A DNA stretch of 64,000 nt from Megaustenia siamemsis (taxonomy: Eukaryota; Mollusca; Gastropoda; Stylommatophora; Ariophantidae): NCBI GenBank assembly GCA_032433765.1, contig JAVIAB010000046.1:61415388-61479387 (forward strand), in the 5' to 3' direction. The notes beneath the pieces were generated by a model. It saw only the letters and a program-made list of their open reading frames with translations, was not told the DNA's origin and did no database searches. Made by a program: the position numbers and the translations under genes. Positions 9,885-19,964 of the stretch are shown piece by piece (within the stretch, counting starts at the first letter, position 1; every line of letters starts with the position of its first letter).

Positions 9885-11626
9885 TTTACGGAACATCGAG
9901 CAACTCGCCGGGTCCCTCGATCCAATCTAACTCCAGCGGCATTTCGAACCCCCCTCCAACCTCCGCTGTGGTGAAGATATCGTCATTAAACCAGCTGATA
10001 AGGGAGGGGCTGTGGTGGTCTGACGCAAGGACACATACATCCAAGAAGGTGCCAAACAATTATTTAACACTAATTTCTATAAACCTTGTCTTAGTGATTC
10101 AAGCCCAATAGTCCTGGTCGTCCATTTGTTTCAGCATGTAGTTGTCCCACGGAACATATATCCGACTATCTTGACAGCATTTTCCAACCCATAGTGACAT
10201 CTCTTCCCACCTATGTCAAGGACACGAATCATGCCCTCACCATCTTCTCTTCTGTTTCCCTTACCCCTGAATGCTCGTACCGACTTTTCGTCCTCGACGT
10301 ATGCTCTCTGTATACCTCTATCCCTCATGCCGATGGCCTACTAGCTCTTCAATTCTTTCCCGATCAAAGAATACATCCATATATGGATATTTCTACTCTC
10401 CTCCGCCTCACTGAACTTGTTCTCAACCTTAATACTTTCGAATTCAATAGTCAGTTCTATGATCAGGTCAGTGGTGTAGCTATGGCAACCAAGGTGGTTC
10501 CTAGTTACGCATGCCTGTTCATGAGTTACCTTGAGCATCAAATACTGAACTCGTACCGTGACCCGCTTCCACTTAAATACATCTGGTACATCGATGTATG
10601 ATGTACAAAACACGGTTTTTGACTGACTGACTTGCTTGAAGATGACATGTTTACGTGTATGGACTACATTAGCAACTTAAATAAATCCGTCAAAATTACA
10701 TCACATAGTTATACTTCGTCCGTCACTTTTCTTCATCTGATCGTCTCCCTTGGTACCTCCAGCCTCCATACTTCCGTCTTCTATAAACCAACAGACGCCC
10801 ACTGCTATCTTCTCTACATCTCGTCTCATCCATCTCACTGCAGAGATTCCATTCCATATTGTCTATTATTACGGCTTTGTTGTATCTGCCAGGATGATCA
10901 AGATTTTCTCCAACAGGCCCACCTAATGTTAAATTTATTTAGGTCTCTACCCTGACTCGGTTCTCCAATCTGGCTACCAACGAGCTCTCGATATTTCCCG
11001 GCCGATGACACTCACTCCAACCACTCGCCGTTCCTCCGATAGGACCATATTTACACTCACCTACCACTCTAAAAACTTGGCTGCGGTGAGGATCCTTAAC
11101 CAGTACCGCGCCATTCTACGCTTGGATCCCACTACCCGCATACTTTTCAGTGATCCTCCTTTGGTAACCTTCAAACGCGACAGGAGTCTGAGAGACATTC
11201 TTGTCACGAGCCGTCTCCCCCGCTCAAACCACGAACACCTTGGTACTGTTCGTTGTGGACGTCGAGTTTGCAGAACTTGTGACTACGTGCTTAGCACCGT
11301 TCGGTCTTGTTCCTTAATAGGTGATTCGACATCAAGGAGGGGTTACACTTGTGTTACATAATATCATCTACAGCAAAATATGTAAGCATTGACAGGTGAC
11401 GTACGTGGGCGACTATCGACCACGTCTGAGTGACATATTTTATGAGTATCTTTGCGATGTTGAACAAAACACTGGCAGCCTGGTGTCTGCCCATTTCAAC
11501 TTTACTGAGTCGAAATTTAGCGGTAAACCTGAGATGCGAGTTACTGGCATTGTCTCGTGTCACTCCAGCAATCGTAGCCGGTTCGCCCTTGAGAAATGTC
11601 TAATTGTCCAGTTGGAATCTCTCTAA
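9885..11626 (+). pseudogene. Penelope-like RT and GIY-YIG endonuclease, broken
   Basis: Family motifs in order: IVIKPADKGGAVVV (about 9970-10013), LPTYVKDTNHA (about 10200), LDVCSLYTSIPHADG with the palm aspartate (about 10300), SGVAMATKVVPSYACLFMSYLE (about 10470-10535), and the catalytic box as YID followed by V and a stop (about 10585-10601) instead of YIDD. The thumb region follows after a frameshift (VFYKPTDAHCYLL, about 10780), then the cysteine motif CGRRVCRTC (about 11255-11280) and a GIY-YIG remnant (TYVGDYRPRLSD, 11398-11434). Frameshifts near 10604, 10950 and 11360 split it. The YIDV-stop defect is shared with the right arm, so the element was dead before duplication. Known members need GIY-YIG nicking for target priming. 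Confidence 0.85.
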
Positions 11627-11849
11627 GTAGTTAGTGTAGCCGGGGAAGTAGGAATGTAGGGGAATAATTGGAGTGGGGACGGTATGATGAGAATTGAGAG
11701 AAACACTGTATGTGCGGGGAAGGTAACATCAACGGGACGTTGGGTGAACTGTTGTTTCGGCGAATAGAGATGAGAATCTCGTGACATTGCGGACCGCTGA
11801 GAAGCACGGAGGAGTAAATACATTTAAGGGAAGGGTTAAGGTGAGAATT
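9885..11849 (+). mobile_element. Penelope-like retroelement, left-arm copy (degenerate)
   Basis: This block lies between the 25-bp and 57-bp arrays. It contains a decayed reverse transcriptase plus GIY-YIG endonuclease reading frame (9885-11626) and about 220 bp of 3' sequence (11641-11849) mirrored at 17438-17650. Compared with the right copy it lacks roughly 270 bp around 10090, including the LPKIHK motif. Exact element ends are not visible. Confidence 0.85.
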
Positions 11850-13825
11850 ACTTTAAGATAGAGTGTACCTCTTCTACCTAGATCAATGTTGCTGTGGAAC
11901 AAAAGTACTTGACGATAGAGTGTACCTCTTCTATCTAGATCAATGTTGCTGTGGAACAAAAGTACTTGATGATAGAGTGTACCTCTTCTACCTAGATCAA
12001 TGTTGCTGTGGAACAAAAGTACTTGACGATAGAGTGTACCTCTTCTATCTAGATCAATGTTGTTGTGGAACAAAAGTACTTGACGATAGAGTGTACCTCT
12101 TCTATCTAGATCAATGTTGCTGTGGAACAAAAGTACTTGATGATAGAGTGTACCTCTTCTACCTAGATCAATGTTGCTGTGGAACAAAAGTACTTTAAGA
12201 TAGAGTGTACCTCTTCTACCTAGACCAATGTTGCTGTGGAACAAAAGTACTCGATGATAGAGTGTACCTCTTCTACCTAGATCAATTTTGCTGTGGAACA
12301 AAAGTGCTTGATGATAGAGTGTACCTCTTCTACCTAGATCAATGTTGCTGTGGAACAAAAGTACTTGCTGATAGAGTGTACCTCTTCTACCTAGATCAAT
12401 GTTGCTGTGGAACAAAAGTACTGGATCATAGAGTGTACCTCTTCTACCTAGATCAATGTTACTGTGGAGCAAAAGTACTCGATGATAGAGTGTACCTCTT
12501 CCACCCAGATCAATGTTGCTGTGGAAAAAAAGTACTTGATGATAGAGTGTACCTCTTCTATTTAGATCAAAGTTGCTGTGGAACAAAATTACTTGTTGAT
12601 ATAGTGTGCCTCTTCTACCTAGATCAATGTTGCTGTGGAACAAAATTACTCGATGATAGAGTGTACCTCTTCTACCTAGATCAATGTTGCTGTGGAACAA
12701 AAGTACTCGATGATAGAGTGTACCTCTTCTACCTAGATCAATGTTGCTGTGGAACAGAAGTACTCGATGATAGAGTGTACCTTTTCTACCTCGATCAATG
12801 TTGCTGTAGAACAAAAGTACTTGATTGTAGAGTGTACCTCTTCTATCTACATCAATGTTGCTGTGGAACAAAAGTACTTGATGATAGAGTGTACCTCTTC
12901 TACCTACATCAATGTTGCTGTGGAACAAAAGTACTTGACGATAGAGTGTACCTCTTCTACCTAGATCAATGTTGCTGTGGAACAAAAGTACTTGATGATA
13001 GAGTGTACCTCTTCTACCTAGATCAATGTTGCTGTGGAACAAAAGTACTTGACGATAGAGTGTACCTCTTCTACCTACATCAATGTTGCTGTAGAACAAA
13101 AGTACTTGATTGTAGAGTGTACCTCTTCTATCTACATCAATGTTGCTGTGGAACAAAAGTACTTGATGATAGAGTGTACCTCTTCTACCTACATCAATGT
13201 TGCTGTGGAACAAAAGTACTTGACGATAGAGTGTACCTCTTCTACCTAGATCAATGTTGCTGTGGAACAAAAGTACTTGATGATAGAGTGTACCTCTTCT
13301 ACCTAGATCAATGTTGCTGTGGAACAAAAGTACTTGACGATAGAGTGTACCTCTTCTACCTACATCAATGTTGCTGTGGAACAAAAGTACTTGATTGTAG
13401 AGTGTACCTCTTCTATCTAGATCAATGTTGCTGTGGAACTAAAGTACTCGATGATAGACTACCACTTCTGTCTAGATCAATGTTGCTGTGCAACAAATGT
13501 ACTTTAAGATAGAGTGTACATCTTCTATCTAGATCAATGTTGCTGTGGAACAAAAGTACATTGATGATAGAGTGTACCTCTTCTATCTAGAACAATGTTG
13601 CTGTGGAAGAAAAGTACTTGATGATAGAGTGTACCTCTTCTATCTAGAACAATGTTGCTGTGGAAGAAAAGTACTCGATGATAGAGTGTACCTCTTCTAT
13701 CTAGAACAATGTTGCTGTGGAAGAAAAGTACTTGATGATAGAGTGTACCTTTTCTATCTAGACAATGTTGCTGTGGAACAAAAGTACTCGATGATAGAGT
13801 GTACCTCTTCTACCTTGATCAATGG
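11850..13825 (+). repeat. 57-bp satellite array, left copy (~34 units)
   Basis: The 57-bp unit contains GAGTGTACCTCTTCTA and CAATGTTGCTGTGGAAC. Because 57 is a multiple of 3, several frames stay open for hundreds of codons on both strands (19-residue repeats); these are not supported as genes. The array has subfamilies: CTACATCAATG units cluster at 12830-13400 and AGAACAATG units at 13590-13760. Confidence 0.97.
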
Positions 13826-13853
13826 TATATTGGTTGTTGATAGTGAGTTCCAT

Positions 13854-14868
13854 TTAGATCAAAGAAACAATGTTAATATTTATAAAGTTGGAATTACTTC
13901 TGGATCACAGGTTCCTCACTCCGGATATTCTCTCTTTCTGTAGCCATTACCGTCATGTCTCGCCCTTGACACTTCTCACATGAGAACGTCATATTTTCTT
14001 CTGTAGAACTTTGAATAAACAAATCACGGTACATGACCAATACAAAACCAAATGTTGCACGTCCTGTGTGAACGAAATAATACAGAAGTTTTGTCTCATC
14101 TCAATACAGCCCCTACCCCCTCGATTTACTTACAACATGCATGATAACAAAACCTCTCTCTACCTAACCCATCCTCTGATGTTACACACGGTCGTTCTAC
14201 TCTGCCACAAGCATCTATCAAGCTCTGGCGAGATCTGACGCTTGGTCTGGTCATTTGAGTGAATAGGCAAGAGGAGGAGTCGCCACAGAAATTAGATTTG
14301 TTAAAAATAATAATAATTTAATGAAAGACAAGAAGCAGCGAAATGAGACATGTGAGCAATAAAAGAAAGTCGCGGTTATAAGGATTTTAGGTTCCATTGT
14401 TTTCGAACAAACGTGCTATTGTTCTCAACCACTTGGTGAATGTAAATCTAGGTAAAGTGATTTTGTTTAACCACTTGTTAGTATGTGCTTGAGGTCGAAT
14501 GGTTTATAGCTTGACACATGTTGATTGTGGAAGTGGGTTGATTGCATAATTAATGAGGTTAAGTGGGTTCTATGCATAATTAATTATGTGAAATTTAAAT
14601 TCTAGGTTCTGACGTCATAGTGGGTTTGCCTCTGTTTGTGAACCGACATATGTGTTTTGTGACTTTGTGTTACACGTTCTGATGTCAAAGCCCCTAGTTA
14701 TGAGGCCATGTTGTCTCATTCAGGGTTTGCATAATTAATTAGGTAACATTTTGGTTCTGCGTTTTGACGTCACATTAAAAACTGGTGGAAGTTTGTTCTT
14801 TGTGGGTTGTTTGCATAATTAAATAGATTAAATTTGGGCTCCACCCTCTGAAGTCAGTTAACCTATTT
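13854..14868. other. Palindrome spacer, unique part
   Basis: Not inverted-repeated. No gene is recognised. Between 14540 and 14860 it has diverged repeats: GCATAATTAA at 14544, 14574, 14729 and 14813, and TGACGTCA or a near match at 14610, 14680 and 14765. The first motif fits a class III POU consensus and the second is a CRE palindrome; binding is not shown. Confidence 0.6.
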
Positions 14869-15557
14869 CAACCAAGTTCTGTAACAAATACAGTCACTCC
14901 ACTATTGTATTGACCAAGTTCTGTAACAAATACAGTCACTCCACTATTTTATTGACCAAGTTCTGTAACAAATACACTCACTCAGCTATTTTATTGACCA
15001 AGTTCTGTAACAAATACAGTCACTCAACTATTTTATTGTCCAAGTTATGTAACAAATACAGTCACTCCACTATTTTATTGTCCAAGTTCTGTAACAAATA
15101 CAGTTACTCCACTATCTTATTGTCCAAGTTCTGTAACAAATACAGTCACTCCACTATTTTATTGACCAAGTTCTGTAACAAATACACTCACTCAACTATT
15201 TTATTGACCAAGTTCTGTAACAAATACACTCACTCAACTATTTTATTGACCAAGTTCTGTAACAAATACAGTCATTCCACTATTTTATTGTCCAAGTTCT
15301 GTAACAAATACACTCACTCAACTATTTTATTGACCAAGTTCTGTAACAAATACACTCACTCAACTATTTTATTGACCAAGTTCTGTAACAAATACACTCA
15401 CTCAACTATTTTATTGACCAAGTTCTGTAACAAATACAGTTACTCCACTATTTTATTGTCCAAGTTCTGTAACAAATACAGTTACTCCACTATTTTATTG
15501 TCCAAGTTCTGTAACAAATACAGTTACTCCACTATTTTATTGTCCAAGTTCTGTAAC
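14869..15557 (+). repeat. 42-bp tandem array (~16 units)
   Basis: The unit contains CAAGTTCTGTAACAAATACA and CACTCCACTATTTTATTG. The 14-codon period keeps one frame open from 14910 to 15566; I regard that as an artefact. It lies in the non-mirrored spacer. Confidence 0.95.
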
Positions 15558-15640
15558 GGAGTCTAGAGGTAAGACCTCGTCTCTGGAGAAGAAGGTCCCG
15601 GGTTCGATTCCCACCGCAGATGGTGGAGTTTTTTTTAATA
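15558..15640 (+). mobile_element. tRNA-like SINE head fragment
   Basis: B-box-like GGTTCGATTCCC at 15601-15612 follows GGAGAAGAAGGTCCC, as in tRNA-derived SINEs. It is followed by a T run. The A-box part (TAGAGGTAAGACCTC) is weak and no full cloverleaf is claimed. Confidence 0.4.
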
Positions 15641-15684
15641 GAATCAGTGGTTTCTTCGTGGAGTTACCTCCCCAGGACTCTGGG

Positions 15685-16270
15685 GAGTGAGTTCTGATGT
15701 CTAGTCCTGTCTTGGTAGTGGGATCCAATGTCTAGTCCTGTCTGGGTAGTGGGATCCAATGTCTAGTCCTGTCTGAATAGTGAGTTCCAAGGTCTAGTCC
15801 TGTCTTGGTAGGGGGATCCAATGTCTAATTATGTCTGGGTAGTGAGTTCCAATGTCTATTCCTGTCTGGGTAGTGAGTTCTGATGTCTAGTCCTGTCTAG
15901 GTAGTGAGTTCTGATATCTAGTCCTGTCAGAATAGTGGGATCCGATGTCTAGTCCTGTCTGGGTAGTGAGTTCTGATGTCTAGCCCTGTCTAGGTAGTGG
16001 GATCCGATGTCTAGTCCTGTCTGTGTAGTGGGATCCTATGTCTAGCCCTGTCTGGGTAGTGGGAGCCGATGCCTAGTCCTGTCTTAGTAGTGTGTTCCGA
16101 TGTACAGTCCTGTCAGGGTAGTGGGATCCGATGTCTAGTCCTGTCTGGGTTGTGAGATCCGATGTCTAGTCCTGTCTGGGTTGTGAGATCCGATGTCTAG
16201 TCCTGTCTGGGTTGTGAGATCCGATGTCTAGTCCTGTCTGTGGGTAGTGAGTTCTGATGACAAGCCTTGT
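15685..16270 (+). repeat. 31-bp tandem array (~19 units)
   Basis: The unit has the core GATGTCTAGTCCTGTCTGGG followed by TAGTG. Alternating variants read GGGATCC or GAGTTCT at the unit start. It lies in the palindrome spacer. Confidence 0.93.
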
Positions 16271-16369
16271 CAGAAAACCGCGGAAACAGGAGGACCTGTG
16301 TCAATTATGGTTGACAGTGACAATTAGCAGTTAACAGTTGGGGAACTCACTATCAATAACCAATATACC

Positions 16370-17437
16370 ATTGATCTAGATAGAAGAGGTACACTCTATC
16401 ATCGAGTACTTTTGTTCCACAGCAACATTGATCTAGATAGAAGAGGTACACTCTATCATCAAGCACTTTTGTTCCACGGCAACATTGATCTAGATAGAAG
16501 AGGTACACTCTATCATCAAGTACTTTTGTTCCACAGTAACATTTGATCTAGGTAGAAGAGGTACACTCTATCATCAAGTACTTTTGTTCCACAGCAACAT
16601 TGATCTAGGTAGAAGAGGAACACTCAATCATCAAGTACTTTTGTTCCACGGCAACATTGATCTACATAGAAGAGGTACACTCTATCATCAAGTAATTTTG
16701 TTCCACAGCAATATTGATCTAGATTGAAGAGGTACACTCTATCTTAAAGTACATTTGTTGCACAGCAACATTGATCTAGACAGAAGTGGTACAGTCTATC
16801 ATCGAGTACTTTTGTTCCACAGCAACATTGATCTAGGTAAAAGAGGTACACTCTATCATCAAGTACATTTGTTCCACAGCAACATTTGATCTAGGTAGAA
16901 GAGGTACACTCTATCATCAAGTAATTTTGTTCCACAGCAACCTTGATCTAGATAGAAGAGGTACACTCTATCATCAAGTAATTTTGCTCCACAGCAACAT
17001 TGATCTAGATAGAAGAGGTACACTCTATCATCAAGTAATTTTGTTCCACAGTAACATTTGATCTAGATAGAAGTGGTACACTCTATCATCAAGTAATTTT
17101 GCTCCACAGCAACATTGATCTAGGTAGAAGAGGTACACTCTACCATTAAGTACTTTTGTTCCACAGCAACATTGATCTAGGTAGAAGAGGTACACTCTAT
17201 CATCGAGTACTTTTGTTCCACAGCAACATTGATCTAGATAGAAGAGGTACACTCTATCATCGAGTACTTTTGTTCCACAGCAACATTGATCTAGGTAGAA
17301 GAGGTACACTCTATCATCAAGTACTTTTGTTCCACAGCAACATTGATCTAGGTAGAAGAGGTACACTCTATCATCAAGTACTTTTGTTCCACAGCAACAT
17401 TGATCTAGATAGAAGAGGTACACTCTATCTTAAAGTT
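16370..17437 (-). repeat. 57-bp satellite array, right copy (~18 units)
   Basis: Reverse complement of the family at 11850-13825 and about half as long. Single-base length changes (for example AACATTTGATC near 16542, 16883 and 17053) break the long frames seen in the left copy. Confidence 0.97.
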
Positions 17438-18962
17438 CTTCTCACCTTAACCATTCCCTTTAAATGTATTTACTCCTCCGTGCTTCTCAGCGGTCCCCAA
17501 TGTCACGAGATTCTCATCTCTATTCGCCGAACCAACAGTTCACCCAACGTCCCGTTGATGTTACCTTCCCCGCACATACAGTGTTTCTCTCAATTCTCAT
17601 CACACCGTCCCTACTCCAATTATTGCCCTACATTCCTACTTCCCCGGCTACACTAACTACTTAGAGAGATTGCAACTGGACAATAAGACATTTCTCAAGG
17701 GCGAACCGGCTACGATTGCTGGATTGACACGAGACACTGCCAGTAACTCGCATCTCAGGTTTACCGCTAAAATTCGACTCAGTAAAGTTGAAATGGGCAG
17801 ACCCCAGGCTGCTAGTGTTTTGTTCAACATCGCAAAGATACTCATAAAATCTGTCACTCAGGCGTGGTCGATAGTCGCCCACGTACGTCACCTGTCAATG
17901 CTTACATATTTTGCTGTAGATGATATTCTGTGACACAAGTGTAACCCCTCCTTGATGTCGAATCATCTATTAGGGAACAAGACCGAATCGGTGCTAAGCA
18001 CGTAGTCACAAGTTCTGCAAACTCGACGTCCACAACGAACAGTACCAAGGTGTTTGTGGTTTGAGAGGGGGAGGTGGCTCGTGAATGTCTCTCAGACTCC
18101 TGTCGCGTTTGAAGGTTACCAAAGGAGGATCACTGAAAAGTATGCGGGTAGTGGGATCCAAGCGTAGAATGGAGCGGTACTGGTAAAGGATCCTCACCGC
18201 AGCCAAGTTTTGAGAGTGGTAGGTGAGGGTAAATATGGTCCTAACGGAGGAACGGCGAGTGGTTGGAGTGAGTGTCATCGGCCGGGAAATATCGAGAGCT
18301 CGTTGGTAGCCAGAGTGGAGAACCGAATCAGGGTAGAGACGACGCCTAAAGAAACTTAACATCACGTGGGCCTGTTGGAGAAAATCTTGATCATCCTGGC
18401 AGATACAACAAAGCCGTAATAATAGACAATATGGAATGGAATCTCTGCAGTGAGATGGATGAGACGAGATGTAGAGAAGATAGCAGTGGGCGTCTGTTGG
18501 TTTATAGAAGACGGAAGTGTGGAGGCTGGAGGTACCAAGGGAGACGATCAGATAAAGAAAAATGACTGACGAGGTAGAAATATGTGATGTAATTTTGATG
18601 GATTTAAGGAAGCTGCTAATGTAGTCCATACACGTAAACATGTCATCTTCAAGCAAGTCAGTCAGTCCAAAACCGTGTTTTGTACATCATACATCGATGT
18701 ACCAGATGTATTTAAGTGGAAGGGGGTCACGGTACGAGTTCAGTATTTGATGCTCAAGGTAACCCATGAACAGGCAAGCGTAACTAGGAACCACCTTGGT
18801 TGCCATAGCTACACCACTGACCTGATCATAGAACTGACTATTGAATTCGAAAGTATTACGGTTGAGAACAAATTCAGTGAGGCGGAGGAGAGTAGAAATA
18901 TCCATATATGGATGTATTCTTTGATCGGGAAATAATTGAAGAGCTAGTAGGCCATCGGCATG

Positions 18963-19250
18963 AGGGATAGAGGTAATCAGAGAGCATACGTCGAGGACGG
19001 GGATAGAGGTATACAGAGAGCATACGTCCAGGACGGGGATAGAGGTATACAGAGAGCATACGTCCAGGACGGGGATAGAGGTATACAGAGAGCATACGTC
19101 GAGGACGGGGATAGAGGTATACAGAGAGCATACGTCCAGGACGGGGATAGAGGTATACAGAGAGCATACGTCGAGGACGCGGATAGAGGTATACAGAGAT
19201 CATACGTCGAGGACGGGGATAGAGGTATACAGAGAGCATACGTCGAGGAC
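18963..19250 (-). repeat. 36-bp x 8 expansion of the RT palm motif
   Basis: Eight units of 36 bp; on the coding strand each encodes VLDVCSLYTSIP, the Penelope palm motif with a catalytic aspartate. The left arm has one copy. One unit (near 19200) has GATC for GAGC, which makes a stop. Confidence 0.93.
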
Positions 19251-19530
19251 GAAAAGTCGGTACGAGCGTTCAGGGGTAAGGGAAATAGAAGAGAAGATGG
19301 TGCGGGCATGATTCATGTCCTTGACATAGGTGGGAAGAGATGTCACTATGGGTTGGAAAATGCTGTCGAGATAGTCGGATATACGTTCCGTGGGACAACT
19401 ACATGCTGAAAAAATGGGACGACCAGGACTATTGGGCTTGTGGATCTTAGGAAGCATGTAGAAGGGTTTGCCTAGAGCACTGTCCGGGACGATGACATGG
19501 GAAACGCTAGGAGGGAGGGATTTATCGTCG

Positions 19531-19782
19531 ATAAGCTGTCTGATGGTTGAACGAACTTTCTCATTGTTGCTAGTAGTGGAATCATGAGGACAAAGTTTAT
19601 AGAAATTAGTGTTAGATAATTGTCTGATGGTTGAGCGAACTTTCTCATTGTTGCTAGTAGTGGAATCATGAGGACAAAGTTTATAGAAATTAGTGTTAGA
19701 TAATTGTCTGATGGTTGAGCGAACTTTCTCATTGTTGCTAGTAGTGGAATCACTAAGACAAGGTTTATAGAAATTAGTGTTA
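19531..19782 (-). repeat. 84-bp x 3 in-frame triplication inside the RT
   Basis: Three 84-bp units starting at 19531, 19615 and 19699, each with TCTGATGGTTGA and TTTATAGAAATTAGTGTTA. 84 bp is 28 codons, so the frame is kept. The left arm has at most one partial copy. Confidence 0.9.
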
Positions 19783-19964
19783 GATAATTGTTTGGCACCT
19801 TCTTGTATGTATGTGTCCTTGCGTCAGACCACCACAGCCCCTCCCTTATCAGCTGGTTTAATGACGATATCTTCACCACAGCGGAGGTTGGAGGGGAGTT
19901 CGAAATGCCGCTGGAGTTAGGTTGGAACGAGGGACCAGGCGAGTTGCTCGATGTTCCGTAAAGC

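Larger units (their letters stand above)
1..13853 (+). repeat. Left arm of a ~36-kb imperfect palindrome
   Basis: This arm matches, in reverse complement, 16342-35815. In order from the outside it holds: 69-bp array, junction sequence around 371-504, LINE remnant, 15-bp repeats, signal-peptide exon fragment, SINE, 25-bp array, Penelope-like element, 57-bp array and a short unique end at 13825-13853. Private to this arm are two Tc1/mariner-type transposons (505-2956 and 3571-6030). The outer end may lie before base 1. The mirror order and matching unique junctions are seen directly; a single inverted-duplication origin is inferred. Confidence 0.9.
17438..19964 (-). mobile_element. Penelope-like retroelement, right-arm copy (degenerate, internally expanded)
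   Basis: Mirror copy of 9885-11849 on the minus strand. It is more complete: the segment with MLPKIHKPNSPGRPIFSACS (near 19455-19395) is present here and missing on the left. Two internal expansions, an 84-bp triplication and a 36-bp array of eight copies, lie within former coding sequence. Confidence 0.85.
17661..19964 (-). pseudogene. Penelope-like RT and GIY-YIG endonuclease, right copy, broken
   Basis: Read from 19964 down it has the ADKGG-type region (about 19870-19830), LPKIHK, the SLPTYVKDMNHA segment, the palm motif LDVCSLYTSIP amplified in tandem, SGVAMATKVVPSYACLF, the same YID-V-stop defect (about 18690), the thumb region, and the GIY-YIG remnant (TYVGDYRPRLSD, 17889-17854). At 18656-18006 one frame runs through thumb and linker (VFYKPTDAHCYLL to FKRDRSLRDI), longer than on the left. 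The cysteine motif near 18030 is out of frame. Confidence 0.83.

Noticed and set aside
11729..13384. 551-codon minus-strand ORF of 19-residue repeats
   Set aside because: It follows from a 57-bp tandem unit, is open in other frames too, and its N-terminal end lies within the array.
12205..13512. 435-codon plus-strand ORF with CCCG-rich repeats
   Set aside because: Same 57-bp periodicity artefact; the 111-codon ORF at 11863 is its continuation.
14910..15566. 218-codon ORF with 14-residue repeats
   Set aside because: Direct translation of the 42-bp array; no domain outside the repeat.
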